Assembly (NCBI GenBank): GCA_022496185.1
Contig: WTXG01000100.1
Location: forward strand, 1-64,000
DNA: 64,000 nucleotides
Direction: 5' to 3'
From: Multifurca ochricompacta
Lineage: Eukaryota; Basidiomycota; Agaricomycetes; Russulales; Russulaceae
Shown here: positions 48,575-59,309 of the stretch, in pieces
Position numbering within the stretch: position 1 is the stretch's first letter
Layout: every line of letters starts with the position of its first letter
The notes under the pieces: generated by a model
Database searches by the model: none
Seen by the model: only the letters and a program-made list of their open reading frames with translations
Told to the model about the DNA's origin: nothing
Translations under genes and position numbers: made by a program

Positions 48575-50118
48575 GGAGACACTGGTAGGTGATTGGTTAA
48601 GTTAGTAGTAGGAAATGTGCGGGCAGTGAAACACAGTTCACTGGGTGATGTATCGATGATAAGTAGTGGTAATTGAAATTGCTGTGTAAATTGGAATACT
48701 GGATATGGCAGATAGACGCTCATAATAGTTGATCAGACATGAGAGTCGAAGGATAGTGGAATGCGGCTCAAAGGCAGATGATATGATATGCCTGAAGTAT
48801 TAGTATTCCAATGCGTATTGAAATGCATTTCCACTCACAACAATCGTTGAGAGAAGAGCAGAACCTCGGGAGGGTCTACATTAATTACGTAATCCATTCT
48901 AACAAATTAAGCCACGTGGCGTTAATTGCCGATCATCTGGGAACATGGTCAGGTGACCGCAACTCGTCAGGTCAGCCATTGCGTCTCACCCGTGCTGTCA
49001 TGTTTTAAGGCAAAGTAAGGTCGTGATTACTTACTTTGATTTTACTTTTTTGTACACAACTAAGTGGGGACTATGTCGAGGTTTTTTGACAGATGGAGCA
49101 CTCTTAGGTGAAGTCAAAGGCAAAAAAGTAAACATCTGGGAATGGTACCAAGGTAATGGGGATGTTGAACCGGATTGACTTGAATGAGTATTATTACAGA
49201 AAAGACACGTGTGTGAGACAGCCGTGTGTTTATATCCTGGAGGCCGGGGAGCCGGCCAACTAAAGTTACATGATAATCTTATATATTTGCAGCGAGGGAG
49301 TGCCACATGTTTGTTAGTGAGAATAGGTCGCTATCAAAGGTACAGTCAGGAAGCGCGTCTGAGAGTCCCTTATTTCCCCACGTACAACCATGCAACCCCC
49401 CTCCCAAAGCCACGAACGGAAGCGATGATCTTCAGCATGCGAACACCGGTTGTTAGTCCTTTAGTCTGCGACCTCTATCTCTGCACCCGACAACTAAGCA
49501 AGGACAGGTGTTTCAAATGTCTTTTTTCTTTCTCATCATGCCCAGTTTTCTGTTCATTTTGGCGCATCATTATTAGTATAGTATTATTTTTAATGACACA
49601 GGTTTCCTTCATTTTCATTCGTCGGCTTGGATTAGACTCGGAAGTGAACTACTTCCCGGGGTTCGGGCCTTTTTAGCGTTTTCAAGCCTGGAAGCTGAAC
49701 TATGTGTGATTCGGTGAAGTAGCCATATTAAAGTCCTTCTGATTTATTGTCTGTCTTCGTGCATCTTCTCATGATTGTGACTCGCCTGTATTGTGAAAAG
49801 CAAAATGTGGGAATTGAAACACGACAACCAATCGTTTTGCAATCTTCCCTAGGAGTCCGTATCTTCTCGACATGACTCCCGTATAAAATGACTGGAACTG
49901 ACCCCATTCTGCCGAGTCGACCTCCACTTCACGTAAAAGTACATAAGGATGCTGTACTCACAACAAGAGCACACCTTAACACGCGTCTTCTGGTTCTTAT
50001 TGCTGACCCACATTTGTTTCTAATCGCTGAACCTCCTCTTGCTTGTGCATCACCGTCCGTGTGATCTATTGCCCACCCTCGTTTGAATCGACCCAACACG
50101 CCATAGCAACTCTCCCTG

Positions 50119-50843
50119 TGTCCTGGATGCGCATTTTTGCCATCCCGGACCGATTGAAAACCATCCTGAGGGCATCACGCGATTGCGTGTCTTGCAAAGT
50201 CGACCTTCTTAGACTTAGATAAGATAAGGAGGAGTTCGGACCGATCTGACCCGGTCCACGCGATGCGAAGTAGTCGCTGCCCTATGCAGCAATGGACATT
50301 ATAGATACACGCGGCCATTGTTTGAGTAATACAAATTGACGATTTGATTATAGAGTGATCTAAAGTAGTCTAGTATGTATTTTAGATAATGCCAGACCGG
50401 CAGAAACGATCGCGCGTTAGTAAACAAGATGTGTCAGGGTACTTAGAAAAGTAAGCCACTGACTACTTAGATTTACATCGCACGCTCGATCGGCTTTGGT
50501 ATTTCATAGGATAGTACTAGAACGTATTTAAAGACACCCTGTAGCACGCTGCAGACCCCATCTTGTCCTCTTGGGGCTGTAGGTGCGCTTTATATCTGTA
50601 TTTACTCAGGCCCAGCTGATCTTGTCCTCTTGGGGCTGTAAGCTCTTAGCAATTGTTCAATATAGGTCTATTCTTGCTGTATAAGCAAGGCAGAGTCCTC
50701 TGACTGCTTCAAGCCTTACGCGTGCATTAATCTCCGCGTTCTGGGCAGCTTCCGACTAGGATTTTATCACCTCTGAGTTTACTACGACTTTTACATCTTA
50801 TCTAATCTAACACTGCAAGCGCGGGATAGAAGCACCCGTTACA
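50119..50843 (+). repeat. Solo LTR, copy C, TSD ccctg
   Basis: 725 bp, TGTCCTGGATGCGC...CCCGTTACA, flanked by ccctg at 50114-50118 and 50844-50848. The uninterrupted site is at about 22730 in unit A (CAACTCTCCCTGTTAAATAT). Confidence 0.95.
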
Positions 50844-50910
50844 CCCTGTTGGATATCTTGCATCTTGTCTGTCGTCATCTTGTCTGCCCTGCCATCTGGA
50901 GCACTGTTAG

Positions 50911-51244
50911 TGTTGCGGTTGGCTTGGTCGTTCTTTATAAAGTCAATAGTTCAGGTTTTTTAGACAATTGCTCAACCCGCAGGTTAAAGCAAGGAAGGAT
51001 AGAATTCCTGGGTCAGAAGCCAAGTAGAGTACAAAAGCTCAAGACTGAGGGTTTTGAGCTGAAATCTTACAGTATATATACAACCTAGAGATATGACGTC
51101 ATCGTAGCTGGAACGAGCTCAAAAGTAAAGTGATGGAATATGATGGAACAGCAGAGAGTCGAGAGCGTTAAGGACGCGGCCTAGTAATGACATAGAAAAG
51201 GTAGAAGAGTATAGAATAAAGGAATGAAATAAAGCTTAGTAACA
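50911..51244 (+). repeat. Short solo LTR of a separate family, TSD gttag
   Basis: 334 bp, TGTTGCGGTTGG...CTTAGTAACA, flanked by gttag at 50906-50910 and 51245-51249. The empty site (CTGTTAGTGTGCGACAAGCC) is in unit A near 22785. It contains a TATATATA run and a consensus CRE, TGACGTCA, at 51094-51101. It sits less than 70 bp upstream of the Crinkler start codon. Confidence 0.9.
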
Positions 51245-51311
51245 GTTAGTGTGCGACAAGCCTTCCTAATCTGGGAAGGGGAGCGTCAGCGACGCGCTCA
51301 GAGTTGACCAA

Positions 51312-53284
51312 ATGATGAGCTCCGAGTCTACTACCATCACACTATTTTGCCAGGCTCTCGATGACAACAGCAATCCTCTTGGAGGTATATTCAAGGTTGG
51401 AGTCCGATCGAATGAATTCGTCACAGACCTCCAAAAAATCATTAAGGCTGAGATGTCTTTCTTGTTGGATAACTTCGCAGCCAATCAGATCCTTCTATGG
51501 AAAGTCTTGACACCACAACACCCCGGTCGTACAAGATCTACGATAAATGAACTCATGGCCTTGATCAATGCCATCGAGTTCCCTGGCAGCACCACTGACG
51601 AAGCGGTCGAAGGGAACGGTGTCATGCAAATTCTTCAGCCCGGAAAATGGCCCAATTGAGGCTTATCTACATCTTCTTGTTCAAATACCATGTAAGTTAA
51701 GTTTTGATCATCATGGGATCGCCACACGTATTTGACAATAATGCAGCCATCGAACACCCGGAGAAGACCCTGAGAGTTAAAGCGAGAGGCCCTATTCGAA
51801 AGTTGCTCACGCTCCGCCAAGGTAAGAATTCGGCACTCTTGGCCCACAACCTATCAGTTAATAGCCTGATTTAGCTCAGGAACTCTATCACCAAGCAGCT
51901 CTCAAAGGACCCCCTTCTTCAAAGCCAGCAATCATATCGGAATACATCAAGCAACAGGAGGAATTACCGATTTTCAATGGGCGTCCATTTGAATGCTATG
52001 CTCCTCCCATCGGCCTGTTCCACCCAGTGTTCAACTCATTTCAGGAAGTTTTAACGAGTCAGGATCCATTGAACTTGGACGATGGGGCATGTTCATCAGT
52101 CAAGGCCCTTCAAAGGGCTTTTGCTAATCTTTATAAAAACGAGGCTGATCGCTTAGAGGCTATCCATGCACCTTTGAACGCACTTCTCGGTGGCAATCTT
52201 ACGCACACTAGTGAAACCGGTGTCACAGCAGATAGGACGATAACCGAAGCTTGTTGCGGCTCGACGGCATATATCGCGGTATTGGAGATGAAGAATGAAA
52301 TTGGAACTGCCCATGCAGATCCTTTCATTCAAGCTGGCCTCTCCTATCGCCGTTACTGGGGGTATTCTGGTGCATTACAAATATGTCCATGTGTAAAATC
52401 TGATTGGTATCTATCAGGACAAGTCATTAGAGAATGTTCCTATTGCCCAACCATCATTTTAGCAATTGCCGGCCTGTGGAGGTGTGTCTCTGGTGCTGTT
52501 TACCTTGAGAAAGTGGTGGTGCAACCTTAAACAGGCTACATCTGGCTTGGAGGTAGTGTTTTCGACGAGGACCAACTTCACTTCACCTTAAGGCTATTCA
52601 CTGCACTGAAGTTGGCCATCTCCACACTCCGCAGCTACTACCTGACACTTGGTCCCACTAACAAATGCCCAGAAGACCTTGTTCATGCAATCCCTTATGT
52701 TACCCCTTCATTTGCATCAACATTGACCTATATTTCACGACCTAGTCCGGATCAGCAGAGCAAGCTTGTGTACAAGGCTAAGTTTATCCATGCTGGTTCT
52801 AGTCGGCCAGCAGTTGTCAAGTTTGTGTCAAGATATAATGCAAAGGCACATTGAATTTTGGCTGCGCACCAACTTGCACCAACCCTGTATCACACTGGCA
52901 CAGAGGACGTGGACACATCAAAGTATATGGTGGGCTGCACATGGTTATCATGGACATCATAGAGGGGAAGCACCTGGATGGCATGCTTGCAAGTGATCAG
53001 TATCAAAAGAGTATCAAAAGGTGAAGAAGGCCATCGACTTGCTGCATGGTCATGGTTTTGTGTTTGGAGATTTTCGAACGCCAAATATTCTGATCAATGG
53101 TGAAAATGTAATGCTCATTGACTTTGATTGGTGTGGAAAGGCAGGTGAATCTCAGTATCCTGTGACGATCAATCTGGATCCTAGGATAGGTTGGCCAGAG
53201 GGTGTGGGGCTGGATAGTGTGATGGAAATGGAGCATGATCAGTTGATGCTAGAGCAGCTGAGACCTCCTAGCCTTGATAGATAG
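51312..53284 (+). pseudogene. Crinkler-kinase, copy B
   Basis: Same architecture as copy A: ATG 51312, ITLFCQALDDN, ANQILLWKVLTP, exon 3 ending SVKALQRAFANLYKNEADR (the uninterrupted form of the site hit by LTR B), and the kinase-like tail with HGHGFVFGDF, PNILI and LIDFDWCGKAG. Damage differs from copy A: a frame error near 51645, TAA at 52528-52530 (TTA in copy A), TGA at 52852-52854 (CGA in copy A), a 2-nt insertion near 52925, and an 11-bp tandem duplication of GTATCAAAAGA near 53005. Conversely, copy B retains GAG where copy A has TAG. Each copy therefore keeps residues the other lost. Inactive as read. Confidence 0.85.
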
Positions 53285-54249
53285 ATACCACACATAGAAA
53301 TCAGACAAGGGTAGTCTGAACTTGTATATTTGTACTTATAACAGATAATAGATATATTGATCACGATCTGCTGTAGCAATGCGAGGCGCTTTGAAATGAG
53401 TAAGTAATGTAAGGATAGTCAGAGCAGCTCTGGGCCGGAAACCTTTTGCCTTCTCACTCGTTTGACCACCCATCCCAAACACTCACGCTTTGTCTCCACC
53501 GTTCTTCATACCCGTTCGTCATCCCTTCATAGCACCTGCCGCTTCACTATTCACCAGGTCTGGGATTCTTCTCACTCCTTCAAGGTTCAAATCAAGAAGT
53601 ACTCGCTGAGGCATCCCACTTCAAGTTCCTTTCAGGTTGTCGTTTCCTGCCACAGTCACCATTGTATCGTCAATCGTCAAAGGACGAAATGCCAGTCAGG
53701 GTAGTATCGAAGGATGGGTATTGTCGTGCGTCATGGACTACTTAAATCTTCCTTTCATAGTCACACCCATGAAGCAGGTCCTCCTTTATACGAAACTTTA
53801 CTTCTTGCATACTAAACTTGGCATTCGACGTATCAACCCGTTCGACGCATTTCGGCCTCATCGACCCATATCAATGACTACTAACAATCCCTTGTCCTTT
53901 ACTCTTTTCTTTCTCTCACCGAATCTCTCCGCTTCAATCCCAGTTGATCTTACTCGATCTCACGACCGTACTCCCTGATTTATACCGATACAACGTGGAT
54001 TCCTTTATCACTTGAAATGTTGTCTCGTTGCCTTGCTCCCTACTTCCGATCCCCCTTTCTTTTGTCCACTCAGGGATTCTGGTTGGTTCAAGGCAACGAA
54101 AAGAGCCCTGCCCTCACATCACATCACCCATCTTTATAAATATCGACGGGCAACAGTAGCAGCTCGTACACATTCGTCTCCACGAGAGAAAGTGATGATT
54201 ATCGCGATAGTTAACAAGCCAAGTTGATAGTGCTGCGTGAGGGGTACCA
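53285..54249. other. Gene-free 3' flank of Crinkler copy B
   Basis: From about 53990 it matches 25780-26010 (CGTGGATTCCTTTAT, GATGATTATCGCGAT). 53400-53990 has no counterpart in unit A that I could align and no supported gene. Confidence 0.55.
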
Positions 54250-54790
54250 TTTTACCTCGACGACTATCTCCAGAATTACCTTTGTCATCGTTGCTGTTGA
54301 TCGCACTTGGGTGTAAGCCTCAACGCGTTTGAAAAGGGTTTCGATCCTCTGGAAAATGTCGATGAGTGCGTCTTGACTAGTACCAACATCCTTAGCTGCC
54401 TGGAAGATCTCCTTGAGTTTTTATCACTTTCGCTGGGGAGAATACCTGAATATTAAATATGAGGACGGTGGCGTCCACATGGTTAACTTTACCTTTACCA
54501 AGGGGAGCAGAAAACGCATAGATCACATTCACGGTGCCTCTTGTAGGCATTGAAGGTAGCAATGAAGGTTGCCTGAAAGACGATGAGGTAGTGGTAGTGT
54601 TGATTGTCGGGGTTGAGGAAATGGAGACACTGGTAGGTGGTTGATTAAGTTAGTAGTAGGAAATGAAAGGTGCGTGCAGTGAAACACAGGTTCACTGGAT
54701 GATGTATTGATGATAAGTAGTGGTAATTGAAGTCACTGTGTTAATTGGAATACTGTATATGGCAGATAGACACTCGTAGCGGTTGAGTAG
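54250..54790 (-). pseudogene. Third Goodbye-receptor relic with its upstream region
   Basis: 54250-54600 is a shortened, diverged copy of the first exons of the receptor (ACCAACATCCTTAGCTGCCT, GGGGAGAATACCTGAATATT). The start codon position reads GAAATGG instead of GACATGG, so the ATG is lost. 54630-54790 matches the region upstream of copies A and 2 (GTGAAACAC...GGCAGATAGACACTC). It ends about 170 bp before the UBE2S-type gene. Confidence 0.75.
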
Positions 54791-54957
54791 GCGGGGACGG
54801 TAAGAGCTGCTGCCTCAGAACGATCACGTGATGGGAAAGTCGGAGAAGCAAATCAGACGCGTCTTGGTTTCTTGGTTCTCTCTCAAAGTTCAACCAAATC
54901 CTCTTTGCCTTACCCCCGTCTTCTCAGATTTCGCCGGCTGCCAATCTCATTAATATC

Positions 54958-56080
54958 ATGGTGGGTAGATTTCCTTATCCAAATTTTACTAATATAGCTT
55001 CTGATTTATGAAAAGTCTATTCCTTATACTGCCATGCGTCGTCTTATGCGAGAGCTGAAAGAGCTCAGGACGGAACCTCCGGAAGGCATCCGCGTTCAGT
55101 TGAGCGAGGAGAGTATACTGGACGTTGTCGGTATTATTGAAGGCCCAGGTAAGTCCCTAGGGAGAAAACCACTAATCCGGACCAGGCAATGACGGGATTT
55201 TGCAGAGGGCACGCCTTACCAAGGAGGCTACTTTCGCGTGAAGTTCGAATTCACAGAGGAGTTTCCCGCGACACCACCGAGATGTAAGACCTATGTCTTC
55301 GTATTTAACTTCTGTCTGTATTCATGCAAACTGCCAGGTTGGTTTGCGACCAAGATTTTCCACCCGAACGTCTCGAGTTCAGGGGAGATTTGTGTCAACA
55401 CCCTCAAGAAGGACTGGAAATCATCATACGGCATCGGACACATCCTTGTCACTGTCAAGTGCCTACTCATCTATCCGAATCCTGACTCGGCGCTCGACGA
55501 GGAAGCAGGCAAACTGCTACAGGAAAATTACGAGAGCTATTGTGAACGCGCAAAGCTCATCACGAGTGTGCACGCGACACCCAAAGTAGGTTCCCGTTCC
55601 GCGTTCCGCGATCGTGTTCAAAGATTGGCCAGTTGAGCTGAGCACTTTCCCTGTACTCAGGTCCCTCCACCAGAATTTACCACACAATCTGTCCTGGCCA
55701 ACATTCCTGATGCACCCGCACCCATTGTAGCCTCACTTCCATCCACGTCATCCCTATCATCTCTATCGCCGTCCTCGTTACTCTTATCGCAGAAAGGTGT
55801 CATTACGGCAGCAACTGCGACTATTCCATTACAGCAGTCCGCGTCAAACACGTTCTCACTATCGTCCTCACTTTCATCGCTTATAAATACGGCAAGTGAG
55901 AAGGAGAAGGACCGTCATGCATCACCCGCGCCTCTGGGAACAGCGGATTCGAACGTTGCTCCAGTAATTAATCCGGGTAGTGCAGGTGCCATATTGAGTC
56001 CGGCAAAGGCAGTCAAACGCGGTGCAGCGCCAGGGGTAGCAGCAGGCGAGAAGCGCAAGAAGGCGCTCAAACGGTTGTAA
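54958..56080 (+). CDS. UBE2S-type ubiquitin-conjugating enzyme E2
   Basis: Five exons give 293 codons and close in frame: 54958-54960 (the ATG alone), 55016-55148, 55206-55283, 55338-55585, 55661-56080. The first intron has a TACTAAT branch site. UBC core: [51 protein letters not shown] (catalytic Cys in EIC), [34 protein letters not shown]. This matches UBE2S, the chain-elongating E2 for Lys11-linked chains on the anaphase-promoting complex. After the core comes a Ser-rich linker and a basic tail ending KKALKRL, close to the C-terminal LRRL peptide by which animal UBE2S docks on the APC/C. Baker's yeast lacks this E2. Intact. Confidence 0.9.
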
Positions 56081-57239
56081 ATGATCACGACTGCGTGTGT
56101 TCTTTAGGCCGCTTTATCTGCATAGTTTTGTTTGGATTTGGATGAATGAGAGATAGATTCGCGCCCTTGCGAAGTGTTTCACGTTCATTAAGAGGCGAAC
56201 TGAAGTGTCGTGGAGCCGAGCTGGCTGTCTTGGGCTAGTTTAAGGACGGTGTCTGTTGTCCGACTAGAGCGGGTGAGCGGGTGGGCCGCCGTGTTCATAA
56301 GTTTGGGTTTGTTTGGCTCACCGTTGAGCTGAAAAGGTTAAGGGCTGAGGCAGAAGAAAGCCTGACAGTACAGGCAGGGAGTTATTTCATGAAAGCTAAA
56401 ATAGGGTTGAAATAGCAACAGAATAAATAATTTCATGTCAGTAAAAAAGGATGACAAAATGCAGAGAAATGATGCATTTCAGGTACAGGTTTCTAATATA
56501 ATTTTGATAAACGCAGCTGTAAAAAGGGGTTAGGCTATCTATTTAGATAGCAGATAAGTTCGGTTCTTGTGGTCAAAAACTGTATATTTATTTGGGTGCC
56601 ACCCTGGAAGCGCTTAATATAATCGATTTCAAAGAAGAAAAAAAACTGTATATTTATTAGTATCTTTGCCTATTTGGACAGCGGATAAGCTATTACTAAG
56701 CGTTAGCTAACTATGGAAGATATTCAGTTCTTGTGGTCAAAACTGAAGTGAACGCGTACAAAGTAAAGTCCTTATATACTACTAAAAGAGCGTGAAAATA
56801 AAAAAGGAAACATAACTAATCAATTGTGACATGATACGAGGGATGTGTTGTGCGTGCAATGTGGAATTGTTTCTGAATCAGTTCAGTTAATGGACGCACT
56901 TTAGATTATCTTATCACGATCAATAGATCGTCTGGCGGTCGCTACCGGCCCGTCTCAACACGAGCGACGCAGACGCGCTCGTTTTAACACCCATATGGAT
57001 GATGTCATTGGTGGTGTGATTGATGATGTCATTGGTAGTGTGGCGGAACTGAGCAACTAACATGGTGAACGTTTATCTGCACATAGAAGACCGACAAGTT
57101 CTCGCACTTTCAATCCCCTTGAGTGACATAGAGAGGCTTTCCTATTGAGAATTGCCTGAAGCCTAGTAATGACACACTGTACATGGGTGGACTGGTTGTG
57201 GCTAGGGCACAATACACAGAAACCACCTTGGAGGCCTAA
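56081..57239. other. Intergenic with short repeats
   Basis: GTTCTTGTGGTCAAAA recurs near 56565 and 56730, and ACTGTATATTTATT near 56580 and 56648. A 23-bp unit GATGATGTCATTGGT(G/A)GTGTG is tandem at about 56998-57045. No gene seen. Confidence 0.6.
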
Positions 57240-57312
57240 GGCTGTGTGGCTCAGCGGTTAGAGCGCCAGTCCTAGTATGTCTGGGGGTCTTGTGTTCAAT
57301 CCCCAATCTGGC
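57240..57312 (+). other. tRNA-like sequence with pol III A and B boxes (pseudo-tRNA or SINE head)
   Basis: A box TGGCTCAGCGG (57247-57257) and B box GTTCAATCC (57294-57302) have tRNA-like spacing, and a D-arm (GCTC/GAGC) and a T-loop TTCAATC can be drawn. The acceptor arms do not pair and the anticodon loop is too long, so it is not a working tRNA. It could be a tRNA-derived SINE head. Confidence 0.5.
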
Positions 57313-57419
57313 ATATTGCTGAAGCTTACCTATACTCCTGAGGGTAATATTCACAGATCCCATATTTGTTGCTTTGCTAATTTACATCCCTATAGCAGAT
57401 TATCATCTCATCAACCACA

Positions 57420-58680
57420 ATGCAATGAATGATTGAATCACCCCCTCTGAGCAAATGCTATGTTCTTCATGTTTCCACCATGATGTCATGGCATGCAATG
57501 GCCCTGTGTGCATCTTCACATATTAATGGCAAAGCATGTGATGCAGCACACCTACTCCCCAAAAGCAAGGGTGATGGGGTATGTCCTGGATGCGCATTTT
57601 TGGCATCCCGGACCGCTTGAAAGCCATCCTGAGGGCGCGTGCGTTATACAAGTCGACCTTCTTAGACTTAGATAAGATAAGAAGGAGTTCGGACCGATCT
57701 GACCCGGTCCACGCGATGCAAAGTAGTCGCTGCCCTATGCAGCAATGGACATTATAGATACACGCGGCCTTTGTTTGAGTAATACAATTTGATGATTTGA
57801 TTATAGAGTGATCCAAAGTAGTCTAGTATGTATTTTAGATAATGCCAGACCGGCGGAAAGGATCGCGCGTTAGTAAATAAGATGTGTCAGGGCACTCAGG
57901 AGAGCGGGCCACTGATAACTAATTAGATTTACATCGCACGCTCAATCGGCTTTGGTATTTCATAGAGTAGTACTAGGACATATTTAAAGACACCCTGTAG
58001 CACGCTGCAGACCCCATCTTGTCCTCTTGGGGCTGTAGGTGCGCTTTATCACTTTATCTTTGTATTTACTTAGGCCCAGCTAATCTTGTCCTCTTGGGGC
58101 TGTAGGCTCTTAGCAAAGTTCAATATAGGTCTATTCTTGCTGCATAAGCAAGGCAGAGTCCTCTGACTGCTTCAAGCCTTACGTGTGCATTAATCTCCGC
58201 GTTCTGGGCAGCTTTCCGACAAGGCATTTTCACCTCTGAAGTTTTACTACGATCTTTACATCTAATCTTATCAAACATAGCAAGCGCGGGATAGAAGCAC
58301 CCGTTACAGGGTATATATCAGTCACCATTGTTCCATGTCACTGCCTTGCTAAACCCCTCCTAGTACATTGAGGTTGTTCTTCAAGATCATCTCAACTTGT
58401 GCAACCCCACTTTAGAACCTGATATTCCCCTAGACAACCAAGAGGGAGAAATCACAGCTCAAACATCTCAGATGGAATGCTTCATGCAATAGACAATGTC
58501 CTTGCACTCTCCATGTTGGTCAAGGGAACCACTCCTGAAATGATGGCCACAGAAAGACAGAGACAAGAGGAAGCAGAAGAGTTGTGTGTGAAGGAGGCTA
58601 GTTGAGTGAAAGTGCAGGAGTGGATGCAAAGCTCTCTGTGCGTTCTCTCTTACCTCTGGGCTATTTCCCACTAGAAGCTG
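57420..58680 (+). pseudogene. HNH endonuclease-like relic split by solo LTR D
   Basis: Before the LTR one frame reads ASSHINGKACDAAHLLPKSKGDG, close to the fungal HNH_2 pattern (C-x-A-A-H-hydrophobic-P-x-SKGD). After the LTR the text resumes with VYIS and, in other frames, a Gln/Glu-rich stretch (PEMMATERQRQEEAEELC). Several stops and frame changes are needed. This call rests mostly on the single AAHLLPKSKGD motif. Confidence 0.4.
57582..58308 (+). repeat. Solo LTR, copy D, TSD gggta
   Basis: 727 bp, TGTCCTGGATGCGC...CCCGTTACA, flanked by gggta at 57577-57581 and 58309-58313. Nearly identical to copy B, so probably a recent insertion. Confidence 0.95.
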
Positions 58681-58929
58681 ATCTTAGATTAAACAGAGAT
58701 ATCAAACAGTCAAACGCAGCTAGTAGGCATCACAAAAATCTCCTACCATGAATTAAGAGAAGTTACCTATCAATACCATTTCATAAATAACCATAAATTA
58801 CTTAACGCGATGGGTTATTTGCTGAAGGACATTTGACATAGTTTCACTTAAATTGAACTAAACTAAGTAAGACTGCTTAGTTTGCCATGACCACTGAGGT
58901 TTACATGGTGAAATTGAACTTACTCCTCA

Positions 58930-59190
58930 TGTGGAACAGGCATGGCGCAGGCTTGTACTTAGATACTATACTACTACTATATATCTCACCTTGTTAGATG
59001 TAGAGGCTTAGATGGAGTCGATAATGCAATAGCAACTACTTTATCTATAGCAGCTATACAATTGGCTAATGAGCGCGGATGTGATTGGATCACATGCTCA
59101 ATCTGAGATGTGAGATGTATATGCTCAGTATCGGACCGCTATCCCGGTAACTCTGTACCAGTATTCAGGTTCTGGTTCAACATTCAACAC
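58930..59190 (+). repeat. Second copy of the 13755-14060 dispersed repeat
   Basis: See the partner entry; it diverges by many small indels. 58681-59300 otherwise holds nothing I can call. Confidence 0.45.
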
Positions 59191-59309
59191 CTCGTACGTT
59201 ATCCCGCCACCCCACCTATGACGTCCCCTCCGGGCATAACCACCCCCTCTGGTCCGCCGCGACTAAACCCCGGGGCGTAGATAAAAAAACCCTACACCCG
59301 GCTTACCAC

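Larger units (their letters stand above)
48286..54230. repeat. Segmental duplication, unit B (partner 20908-26010)
   Basis: Same order and orientation as unit A: receptor start (minus), intergenic, Crinkler-kinase (plus), 3' flank. It differs by two solo LTRs (50119-50843, 50911-51244) and lacks LTR copy B. Homology on the receptor side extends into 48133-48285, matching 14273-14435. The stretch 48575-50118 holds no gene I can support. Confidence 0.9.

Noticed and set aside
49209..49676. 155-residue plus-strand frame
   Set aside because: The paralogous stretch in unit A (21900-22290) does not keep the frame open, so it is unlikely to be coding.
57240..57312. Functional tRNA gene
   Set aside because: The acceptor stem does not pair and the anticodon loop is oversized.
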